Translations under genes and position numbers: made by a program | From: an uncultured Ilumatobacter sp. | GTDB lineage: Bacteria > Actinomycetota > Acidimicrobiia > Acidimicrobiales > Ilumatobacteraceae | NCBI GenBank assembly: GCA_905480335.1 | Contig: CAJQPY010000007.1 | Span: forward strand, 1 to 64,000 | Length of the DNA stretch: 64,000 nucleotides | Direction of reading: 5' to 3' | Notes under the pieces: model-generated | Seen by the model: the letters and a program-made list of their open reading frames with translations, nothing else | Database searches by the model: none | Told to the model about the DNA's origin: nothing | In this document: positions 26,128 through 33,831 of the stretch, piece by piece | Layout: the number at the start of each line of letters is the position of its first letter | How positions within the stretch are numbered: position 1 is the first letter of the stretch

Positions 26128-27603
26128 TCATGTAGTCACGATGGGCGGTGGTGTGAAGTGCTGACCGAGGACCGACGAGATCTCTTCGCCGATGCTCAAA
26201 ATCTTGTGGTCCGACCACTTCGGACCAATCAGCTGCATCCCGACCGGCAACCCATCTGAGGTCTGCCCGATCGGAATCGCTACCGATGGAAGGTGAGGCA
26301 TGGTTGCGAGTCCGGCCCAGAACAAGATGCTCCAGTACGGGACGTCTGCACCGTTGACGTCGAGGGTGCGCTTACCATAGGGCCGCTCAGTATCGTGGGG
26401 GAACGCAGCCACAGGTTGCACCGGGGCGAGCACGACATCGACATTGTTGAACAGATCGGACCAGGCTCGCTGTGCGTGGGCTCGTCGCTCGTTGGCGCTC
26501 AGCCAGTGCCGATGCGCGATCGTGGTGTCCCGAGCAAAAATTGCAGCGAAATTGTCGGTGTCGGCTGGAGCGCTCTCGGCTTTCTCGATCAACTCGTTCC
26601 AGATGCGCCCTGGCGTTCCTGGTGACAGTGCAGCATTGAGAAGCTGCATGTACGTTCGGTGGAGATCATGTGCGGAAATTGCGGGACGGATCTCCGGATC
26701 GATTTTCGCGCCTGCGTCGCCGAGGAGCGTCGCGGCGTGGTCAATGAGGCCTGCCACTGCGCTGTCGACCGGAGCGATTGAGTCGTCGGACCACACGCCA
26801 ATCCTAAGATTTTTGATGTCCGGCTGCGTTTCGAAGCGGGGGAGTTCGGCGCCGGGCACCCCACCGAAGGCGGAGCCGGAGTTGGTCAACACCTCCAGCA
26901 GGATTCGGAGGTCGCCACATGACCGCCCAAGGGGGCCGAATACTGCGAGGTCACCCGACGTCAACGATCCGGGTGGGCTGGGGATGTGGCCACGACCCGA
27001 CACGAGACCGTGTGTGGTCTTGAGTCCGAATACGCCGTTGACTGCGGCCGGTTGGCGAATAGAGCCGCCGATGTCGCTCCCGACTTCTGCCGTCGTGAAT
27101 CCACAGGCAACAGCAGCCGCGGCACCACCTGAAGACCCGCCTGCTGTGTGCGTCAGCCTCCAGGGATTGTTCGTGCGGCCATGCACGTCGTTGTACGTCT
27201 GATGGTCGCCGGCGTAGTACGGAACGTTCGTTTTCGCCCAAACTACTGCACCAGCCCGGCGGAGGAGCCGCACGACATCGGCATCACGACTCGCCATATG
27301 CCCGGCAAGTTCCGGCGCCCCCGCCGTCGTCGCTAGATTGAGCGTCTCAAAGCAGTCCTTGATTGTCATGGGCAGTCCGTGTAGCGGTCCGCACGGATCA
27401 CCTGCTTCACGCGAGTTGTCAGCGGCGGTTGCCTCGGCGCGGGCCCGCTCCATGTCCATTGACACGACGGCGTTGACGGCAGGATTCGTCCGTTCAATGT
27501 TGGCAAGCATTGCATCGAGCAATTCGGAGCTTGAGACATCTCGTCGCTCCAGCGCGATCAAAAGTTGCATCGTGGTAGCGCTTTTAAGGTCTGGCGTCGC
27601 CAT
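26128..27603 (-). CDS. Amidase (amidase signature family)
   Basis: The 491-residue protein has the amidase-signature catalytic triad: Lys in PMTIKDCFE, the first Ser in TAGGSSGGAAAAVACG and the nucleophile Ser in GSDIGGSIRQPA. It hydrolyses an amide bond, and the substrate is not predictable from sequence. ATG 27603 is supported by TACTCT ending 6 bases upstream on the minus strand; an in-frame start at 27690 would add a Cys-rich stretch with no family match. It lies downstream of, and in the same direction as, the P450 gene, but has its own promoter. Confidence 0.92.
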   Translation of the reverse strand: MATPDLKSATTMQLLIALERRDVSSSELLDAMLANIERTNPAVNAVVSMDMERARAEATAADNSREAGDPCGPLHGLPMTIKDCFETLNLATTAGAPELAGHMASRDADVVRLLRRAGAVVWAKTNVPYYAGDHQTYNDVHGRTNNPWRLTHTAGGSSGGAAAAVACGFTTAEVGSDIGGSIRQPAAVNGVFGLKTTHGLVSGRGHIPSPPGSLTSGDLAVFGPLGRSCGDLRILLEVLTNSGSAFGGVPGAELPRFETQPDIKNLRIGVWSDDSIAPVDSAVAGLIDHAATLLGDAGAKIDPEIRPAISAHDLHRTYMQLLNAALSPGTPGRIWNELIEKAESAPADTDNFAAIFARDTTIAHRHWLSANERRAHAQRAWSDLFNNVDVVLAPVQPVAAFPHDTERPYGKRTLDVNGADVPYWSILFWAGLATMPHLPSVAIPIGQTSDGLPVGMQLIGPKWSDHKILSIGEEISSVLGQHFTPPPIVTT

Positions 27604-27797
27604 CTGCCGAGAGTAGTGATTGGAACATTCGTTGCAGCAACAGTTGGCGCCGCGCCGATCCAGATGCGATCCGTAGGATTGGTCTTTCAAGTCGCAGTCT
27701 CCTGCGTCTGTGACGCGCTGCTCGCAGTAAAGCCGTCACAGCTCGAAGTCAACCCACCCGTCGACGATTCGAGTGACTTCAGCTCGAGCTCTTCCGC

Positions 27798-29072
27798 TCA
27801 GACAGGTGGATCGAAATCGAGGTCGAGGGTTTTCAGCCCACGCAAGATGAAGCTGTCCTCGTACGCCATCTCGTGTCGTGCCGCGTGCCGGAGTCCCGGC
27901 ATGTAGTCGAGCATTGTCTCGACAGCCACCTGGGCCTCCGAGCGAGCCAATCCGGCCCCGATGCAGAAGTGCTCGCCGTTTCCGAACGATAAGTGCTCGC
28001 GGGAGTTGGGGCGCAATGGTTTGAAGTCGTTGGGACATTCGAACTTGTCGGCGTCACGATTGCCTGCGGCGTAGACGACCCACACGTGATTCCCGGCTGG
28101 AATCGTGACCCCGTCGACGCTCACGTCGCGCTTCGCCTGCCGATAGAGACCCTGAACAGGTGCCTCGAAACGAAGTGATTCTTCGACGAATGGCGCAATC
28201 AACGAGCGGTTGGAATCTATCGCCTGCTGGAGTCCTGGTTCAGCTGCAAAGCGGTTCGCCATGTTCGTAATGAGCTTCGTCGTGGTCTCGTTGCCGGCAA
28301 CGAGAAACTGCTGACACATCGAGATCTGCTCGGCGTGCGTCAGCCGCTCGCCGTCAAGTTCGGCATTTGCGACGTCGGAGACGAGGTCATTTTGCGGCGT
28401 CCGGGAGCGCTGCTCGAGCTTGTCGGAGAAGTAGTCAGAGAAGGCCTGCGTGCTCATGATGAAGTCACGAACTTGGTCGACCGATGGCGCTGCGTTGCCA
28501 ATAGGGATCACGAGGTCATCAGACCACTTTTTGAACATCAACAGGTCATCGTCACCCACGCCGAGGGCATCGGCAATAATGCGCATTGGCAACAGCACGG
28601 CGTATTCCGACACGAATTCGACGGTGCCCCTACCGGCGAATTCCGCCACCAGCTCATCCGAGCGTTGTCGCACCGTGGGTTCCAGCGCACGGATCCTCGC
28701 AGGTCTGAATGCAGCGTTGACTACCCGCCGCTGCCGGACGTGCTCTGGTGGGTCAGCATTGAGCAGGACTGCAGCGGTTCTGCGGCCGCTGAGCATTTTC
28801 TCGAACGCCTCGGCCATCGCCGGCTCCTTGCTCAGCGTCGCCATGGCCGTTGTCATCGCTGACTCGCGAGGGCCGGGGGACGTGGGGGACAGTGACGACC
28901 AGTTGTCCGTGTCGCGCAGGATTGTGCGCACTGCGTCATACCCGGTCGCGATCCATGCGCCGAGGCCATCGTGATACACCACTGCAGCGTCGGCGCGAAG
29001 TTCGTCGAAGATCGGGTAAGGACACCTCAGTGCCTCCTGATCGCGATTGAACAACGCACCGAGCATTCTCAT
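27798..29072 (-). CDS. Cytochrome P450
   Basis: The 424-residue soluble P450 shows the I-helix oxygen-activation motif AGNETT, the K-helix EESLR and the haem-binding loop FGNGEHFCIGAGLARSE with its Cys ligand. It would hydroxylate a small lipophilic substrate using ferredoxin partners not encoded here. ATG 29072 is preferred to TTG 29081 because TACGTT ends 7 bases upstream. It diverges from an acyl-CoA ligase gene across an 11-base-arm inverted repeat, and a fatty-acid-hydroxylase-type gene follows that ligase. Joint action on a fatty or terpenoid acid is a reasonable inference. Confidence 0.95.
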   Translation of the reverse strand: MRMLGALFNRDQEALRCPYPIFDELRADAAVVYHDGLGAWIATGYDAVRTILRDTDNWSSLSPTSPGPRESAMTTAMATLSKEPAMAEAFEKMLSGRRTAAVLLNADPPEHVRQRRVVNAAFRPARIRALEPTVRQRSDELVAEFAGRGTVEFVSEYAVLLPMRIIADALGVGDDDLLMFKKWSDDLVIPIGNAAPSVDQVRDFIMSTQAFSDYFSDKLEQRSRTPQNDLVSDVANAELDGERLTHAEQISMCQQFLVAGNETTTKLITNMANRFAAEPGLQQAIDSNRSLIAPFVEESLRFEAPVQGLYRQAKRDVSVDGVTIPAGNHVWVVYAAGNRDADKFECPNDFKPLRPNSREHLSFGNGEHFCIGAGLARSEAQVAVETMLDYMPGLRHAARHEMAYEDSFILRGLKTLDLDFDPPV

Positions 29073-29155
29073 GTTATTCAACGTAGAGAGTGCACCGTCA
29101 TCGGTCGGAGTCGGACACGAGGTTGCCCTGCCGCGTCTAATGCGAATTTTGGGCA

Positions 29156-29180
29156 GATCGTGATGGAAGCCATCACGATC
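29156..29180. promoter_or_regulatory. Inverted repeat with 11-bp arms, candidate operator
   Basis: GATCGTGATGG (29156-29166) and CCATCACGATC (29170-29180) are exact reverse complements separated by AAG. The repeat sits in the 210-base gap between the divergent P450 and acyl-CoA ligase genes, about 85 bases from the P450 start and 100 from the ligase start. The position favours a regulator binding site over a terminator, since no gene ends here. No regulator gene is adjacent, so the binding protein is unknown. Confidence 0.6.
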
Positions 29181-29244
29181 TAATAGAAATTGCTCAGGCG
29201 CGTCACTTGATACCTGGCTTGACGAGTCAGCGACGTCGCTCCGC

Positions 29245-29250
29245 TACTGT
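29245..29250 (+). promoter_or_regulatory. Probable -10 element of the acyl-CoA ligase gene
   Basis: TACTGT fits the TANNNT consensus and lies 32 bases upstream of ATG 29283, so transcripts would carry a short leader. That leader contains GAAGGA, a good ribosome-binding site. A TTGACG at 29219-29224 could be the -35 element, although the 20-base spacer is long. Confidence 0.4.
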
Positions 29251-29282
29251 CGCTGCGCACCCCGATCCGAAGGACTGTCATT

Positions 29283-30830
29283 ATGATCATTCACTCAAGC
29301 CCGCTGCCCGACGTCGAGATCCCGAACATCACGATCACCACCCACGTCCTGCACCTGGCCGACGAACTTCCCGATCGGATTGCCATCCGTGACGCCGCCG
29401 GCACAAGCTCCTACACCTTTGCCGAACTGAGCTCCGCGATTCACTCCTTGGCCGGCGGGCTAAAAGCTCGCAGTGTCGCACCGGGGACGGTCGTTGGCTT
29501 GATGGCGCCGAATGTCCCCGAGTACGCCGTCGTGTTCCATGGCGTAGCGGTCGCTGGCGCAGCGGTCACCACGATCAACCCGTCCTACAGAGCAGAAGAG
29601 GTCCGTCACCAGCTACAGGACGCGGGTGCGACGATGTTGATCACGACCGGCATGTTTGCTGAGACTGCCGTCACCGCAAGCGAGGGCACCGATGTCGCCG
29701 AGGTGATCGTGATAGGCGATGTTGCCCCCGGAACCACGGCGCTGGCGGAGGTTTTCGGTGGCCCGATCGAACAGGTTGCCGTCGATCCGGCCACCCACAC
29801 CGTGGTGCTGCCGTACTCATCCGGCACTACAGGGCTTCCGAAAGGCGTGATGCTGACTCATCGCAACCTGGTGGCGAATATCGAGCAGTGTCGCCATACG
29901 CTGAGATACGGCGACGATGAAGTTGCTCTTGCAGCACTCCCATTTTTCCACATCTACGGTATGCAGGTCCTGATGAATGGTCTGCTCGCCAACGGAGTCA
30001 CAGCGGTCTCGATGCCCCGCTTTGACATGGTGGAGGCCCTCACTGCAGTGCAGGAACTGAAGATCACCCGATTTTTTGCCGTTCCGCCGATCATCCTTGG
30101 CCTGGCCAACGCACCGATCGTAGATGAATTCGACACCTCGTCGGTTCGCCAAATCTTCTCGGGTGCTGCCCCGCTCGGTGCGGAGCTAGCAGCGAAGGCG
30201 GGGGGCCGGCTCGGCTGCGAAGTGGTGCAGGGCTTCGGGATGACCGAGCTCAGCCCGGTCAGCCACTGCACAGCGGAAGGTGACTATCGGCCAGGCACAA
30301 GCGGCGTGACGGTCTCTAACACTGAGAGTCGTATCGTCGACCCGGACACCGGCGAGGACCGCGGTGTCGGCGAGCGTGGCGAACTGTGGGTCAAGGGCCC
30401 TCAGGTGATGGTCGGCTATCTCAACAACCCGGATGCGACAGCGGCGACGATCGATGAAGATGGGTGGCTCCACACAGGCGACATTGCGATCATCGACGAG
30501 TTCGGCCACATGACGATTGTCGACCGGATGAAGGAACTGATTAAGTTCAAGGGATTCCAGGTGGCGCCTGCGGAGCTCGAAGCGCTACTAGTCACCCACC
30601 CGAAAATTGCGGATGTGGCCGTGATCGGTGTTCCCGATGACGAGGCAGGTGAGGTTCCCAAGGCCTTTGTGACTGTGCTGCCGGGAGTGAGCGTGACGAT
30701 CGAGGAACTCCAGGAGCTGATCGCCGAACACCTCGTCAGCTATAAGCAGATCAAGCGCCTTGAAGTGGTCGACGCCATTCCGAAGAGCGCCGCCGGCAAG
30801 ATCCTGCGCAAGGAATTGCGCCTGCGCTGA
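29283..30830 (+). CDS. AMP-forming acyl-CoA synthetase (4-coumarate-CoA ligase-like)
   Basis: The 515-residue adenylate-forming enzyme has the AMP-binding core PYSSGTTGLPKGVMLTH, the GFGMTEL motif, the hinge region DRMKELIKFKG and the C-terminal catalytic lysine in PKSAAGKILRKELR. It activates a carboxylic acid with ATP and joins it to CoA. The sequence is closest to 4-coumarate / medium-chain acyl-CoA ligases; the acid is not known. A GAAGGA ribosome-binding site precedes ATG 29283. It is probably co-transcribed with the hydroxylase gene 51 bases downstream and faces a P450 gene. Confidence 0.92.
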   Translation: MIIHSSPLPDVEIPNITITTHVLHLADELPDRIAIRDAAGTSSYTFAELSSAIHSLAGGLKARSVAPGTVVGLMAPNVPEYAVVFHGVAVAGAAVTTINPSYRAEEVRHQLQDAGATMLITTGMFAETAVTASEGTDVAEVIVIGDVAPGTTALAEVFGGPIEQVAVDPATHTVVLPYSSGTTGLPKGVMLTHRNLVANIEQCRHTLRYGDDEVALAALPFFHIYGMQVLMNGLLANGVTAVSMPRFDMVEALTAVQELKITRFFAVPPIILGLANAPIVDEFDTSSVRQIFSGAAPLGAELAAKAGGRLGCEVVQGFGMTELSPVSHCTAEGDYRPGTSGVTVSNTESRIVDPDTGEDRGVGERGELWVKGPQVMVGYLNNPDATAATIDEDGWLHTGDIAIIDEFGHMTIVDRMKELIKFKGFQVAPAELEALLVTHPKIADVAVIGVPDDEAGEVPKAFVTVLPGVSVTIEELQELIAEHLVSYKQIKRLEVVDAIPKSAAGKILRKELRLR

Positions 30831-30881
30831 TCAAGTGCGCAGCTGGTATGGCGGTACCGGTCTGCGGCAGACTGAGGCTGG

Positions 30882-31835
30882 ATGAAGAAACTTGCTTCAC
30901 GCCCTATCGACTCTGTCGACCTGCTGTCGGTTCCGTTCTTCGCCGGAACGATGATCTGGGAGTCGCGAGTGCTGGCCAAACGCGAGCTCCGCGAGGAGGG
31001 CGATCTCGACGACGTGGCGCATGATGAACTAGGTGCCCTGTCGTTGCCGGCCGACCCGCTGGTGCCAGTCGGCTACGAGCCTCGTGACACGAAGGCCAGC
31101 CTGAAGATGCTTGGTGGAAACATCATCGTGAATCTGGCGATGGCCGGTGCCGTTGGAGCGGTAAACAAGTTCGTGTTCAAGCGGCGGATCCTTAATCTCG
31201 GTGCAACGAGGTGGTCGTTGCCTGCGGCGATGGTTGCGTGGGACTTTCTGTACTACTGGGACCATCGGTGGATGCACGAAGTCCGGCTCCTTTGGGCTAA
31301 CCATGTCACTCACCATTCGAGTGAGCGGTACAACCTGTCAACAGCGCTTCGTCAGCCATGGTCGGGATATCTCACCGCGTGGGTGTTCCTCCCGATGCCC
31401 CTGTTGGGGATTCCTGCCCACCACGTCGCCAAGGCGGGTCAGCTGAACCTCCTCTATCAGTACTGGATCCACACCGAGACCGTCGACAAGTTGCCGATGC
31501 CAATCGAAGCCGTTTTTAACACGCCGTCGCATCATCGAGTCCACCATGGAGCTAACCCGCAGTACCTCGACAAAAATTACGGCGGAATCCTGATCGTTTG
31601 GGATCGGCTATTTGGCACGTTCGAGCCCGAGGTCCGCAGGATCAAATACGGGCTCACAAAAAACATCGACACTTTCAAGCCGATGAGCATCGGGTACCGC
31701 GAGTTTGCTGATCTCGCGCGTGATGTCCGCAGAGCGGTGGGCTGGCGCAACAAGCTTGGTCATGTGTTCCGGCGCCCTGGTTGGCAGCCCGTAGAGCAAT
31801 CAACGCACCAACTGGCAGGAGGCCGGGACTGCTGA
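30882..31835 (+). CDS. Sterol desaturase / fatty acid hydroxylase family protein
   Basis: The 317-residue membrane protein has the histidine boxes of the di-iron FA_hydroxylase family: DHRWMHEVRLLWANHVTHHS in the first membrane-proximal loop and SHHRVHHG further on. Several hydrophobic helices surround them. Members insert oxygen into, or desaturate, fatty acyl chains, sterols or carotenoids. It follows the acyl-CoA ligase by 51 bases with no separate promoter seen, so both may act on one lipid. The last ~50 residues are polar and not conserved. Confidence 0.9.
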   Translation: MKKLASRPIDSVDLLSVPFFAGTMIWESRVLAKRELREEGDLDDVAHDELGALSLPADPLVPVGYEPRDTKASLKMLGGNIIVNLAMAGAVGAVNKFVFKRRILNLGATRWSLPAAMVAWDFLYYWDHRWMHEVRLLWANHVTHHSSERYNLSTALRQPWSGYLTAWVFLPMPLLGIPAHHVAKAGQLNLLYQYWIHTETVDKLPMPIEAVFNTPSHHRVHHGANPQYLDKNYGGILIVWDRLFGTFEPEVRRIKYGLTKNIDTFKPMSIGYREFADLARDVRRAVGWRNKLGHVFRRPGWQPVEQSTHQLAGGRDC

Positions 31836-32589
31836 AGCGGGGGTCGGTGCTGTGAGAGCTTGCGAGGTCCGGACAGGTCGATTTTTTGTCGATCAGCAAG
31901 CATGCGTCGCGAGTCGCATTCATCTGCTCCGGAGTCGCGGTAATTCCGCCGAATGAGGTCTCCGCTCGCTGCTACGTCCAGAGAAAAGTCAAACAACTTG
32001 CGAGAACCGGCAATCAGAACGCCGCCCGTCGGAGATCGAAATTCCAGCATCGAGCTCGAATTCTGTCGGCGCCGCAAGCCAACGTTGTTTCAAGCGACAG
32101 AATGCTTGGGGGAACGAGTGCGGGGCTTCCCCCTTTCAATAGCCTCTTGACGGAGTCATCGTCGTCCGGCTAGATGTCCTTTCGCAGGCGAATGCGACGG
32201 CCATTGAGAATCGGCTGTGGGGCGAGACTGCGAGATGGTCCGACGCCCGCCTGTGTTTGGCGCTGTCGGTTGACCAGCTTGAGACCACCCACGAGCCAGC
32301 GGACTTTCCTCGTAGCGGGCGCCATGGGTTCGCAGCGAGCGTCTCTCAGTGTGTGCGGGCCACTCGGCATGGCGCCGGATTTAAGAGTGAGCAACTGGTG
32401 TTACGTCACAATCGGGCGATACTTGACAATGACTCGACCGCTTCTAAGGGCGTGCCTATCTCCGACGAAGATGAGATCAAGGTGTTTGGTAAGAACGAGT
32501 CAAGCGACCACCAGGGAAGGGCGCCGCATTGACCCGTCTCGTGATCCGTGAAACACCTCGATGGGGCTTGAACGTGGAAACATCGAGAG
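31836..32589. other. 754-base region with no supportable gene
   Basis: Several open frames overlap on both strands, including a plus-strand frame open from about 32140 to 32532 that lacks an early start codon and resembles nothing I recognise. Codon usage differs from the neighbouring genes. The region may be the remnant of lost genes. No repeat or mobile-element boundary was seen. Confidence 0.4.
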
Positions 32590-33264
32590 ATGTATGCGAT
32601 TGCAACGTTCTTCGTCGTGGCCGTGCTGTCAATTGCGTTCACTCGCATGGCAGCTGGTGCGCTGATTGCAACAGGTCTGCCGCCCGAGGTGGCGTCCTTC
32701 CAGGCGCGATCAGCCTTCAGCGGGGCCGGATTTACGACTACCGAAGCCGAGAACGTCGTGAACCATCCGGCGCGCCGAAAAATTATTGGCACCACAATGT
32801 TCGTCGGCAACCTGGGCACGCCGACGCTCGTCGTGACAGTGTTAGTGGGCTTCTTGGCTCCGGGGCCCGGGAACACCGTTGAGCGCACGATGGTCACCCT
32901 CTCCGGCTTGGCGTTGCTCGTCATGCTCGTCGCCCACCGTCCGGCGCAGCGCGCGCTGGTCCGAATCGGACAGGAGCAGGCTCGGAAGCGTCTGCTCCCG
33001 CATTTTGATCAACACGTCGCTGAGCTGTTTGAGGTGTGTGGTGACTTTGTAATCGGGTCCGTGCGCCTCGCCGATCAGCCTGGGGAAGGGGTCAGGAGTC
33101 TGCGCGGGATCGACGACGCACTTCCGGCGGTAAGTGTGCTCGGGGTTCGACATGACGGCGGATATCTTGGACGTCCGCCGGTTGATGTCGATCTCGTTGC
33201 CGGTGACGAGATCATCGTCTACGGTCGACGGCGTGATCTCAAGAAGTTCGAGATCGCCGGCTAG
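32590..33264 (+). CDS. Membrane protein with C-terminal TrkA-C (RCK-C) domain
   Basis: The 224-residue protein begins with a membrane helix (FFVVAVLSIAF) and then has ARSAFSGAGFTTTEAENVVN, a stretch resembling the pore/filter region of Trk/Ktr-type transporters. Two more hydrophobic segments follow (FVGNLGTPTLVVTVLVGFLA and MVTLSGLALLVMLVA), and the last ~75 residues look like a TrkA-C ligand-binding domain ending VDLVAGDEIIVYGRR. Proteins of this build are common but uncharacterised, and a role in ion or osmotic sensing is inferred. The start is uncertain, with only GAGAG immediately before ATG 32590. Confidence 0.7.
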   Translation: MYAIATFFVVAVLSIAFTRMAAGALIATGLPPEVASFQARSAFSGAGFTTTEAENVVNHPARRKIIGTTMFVGNLGTPTLVVTVLVGFLAPGPGNTVERTMVTLSGLALLVMLVAHRPAQRALVRIGQEQARKRLLPHFDQHVAELFEVCGDFVIGSVRLADQPGEGVRSLRGIDDALPAVSVLGVRHDGGYLGRPPVDVDLVAGDEIIVYGRRRDLKKFEIAG

Positions 33265-33399
33265 GCGTGCCGCCGAGAGCGGCGCGTGTGGCAGCCGTGG
33301 TCGGTTCCTGCCGCGAGCCTCGACGCAGGGGCCGGCGGCTTACGCAGGGTCCGAGCGCGCCCGGTCGGGGCGTGGCAGCATGCAGTCGTGGCCACCAGC

Positions 33400-33818
33400 A
33401 TGATTTCCCCCGAGTATCGCATTAATTTGCCTGATCTGATGCCGCACGCTGAAGGTCGACATTTCGCCGAGTCGGAGTGCTCGTTTATCGATGGGGGACA
33501 TGCAAGTGGGACCGCAATCCACTTCCCCCTCCGAGCGGGTGGGGTATCGCACCGGCATTGGTTCGACAGCGTCGAGACCTGGCACCACTATGCGGGTGTG
33601 CCGCCTACCTTAAATAGACGTTGCGATAGCAAGGTAGTGGCGAGCCGCCCGCTCGGAACTGACGTGTGGGCTGGTGACAGTCTGCCGTTCGACGTTGCGC
33701 CGGGGGAGTGGCTGTCGACTCGGACGCTCAGTGAGTGGGCCGTGGTCGGCACCCCGTGTGGCCGGGTTTCGAGTTCAGTCCCTCAAATGCGCCGAATTTA
33801 GATGGGCGCCCCCAGTGA
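33400..33818 (+). pseudogene. Frameshifted cupin of the DUF985 family
   Basis: From ATG 33400 the frame reads MISPEYRINLPDLMPHAEG, then FPLRAGGVSHRHWFDSVETW, then FDVAPGEWLSTRTLSEWAVVG, which follows the DUF985 cupin family closely, including the metal-binding His region. The frame then continues with an unrelated tail to 33801. The expected ending, VWPGFEFSPSNAPNL, is found in another frame from 33756 and stops at 33816-33818. A single-base shift between about 33745 and 33756 therefore truncates the barrel. The middle, around residues 70-80, also looks disturbed. Either the gene is decaying or the sequence carries an error. Confidence 0.65.
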
Positions 33819-33831
33819 CCGAGCCGACACT

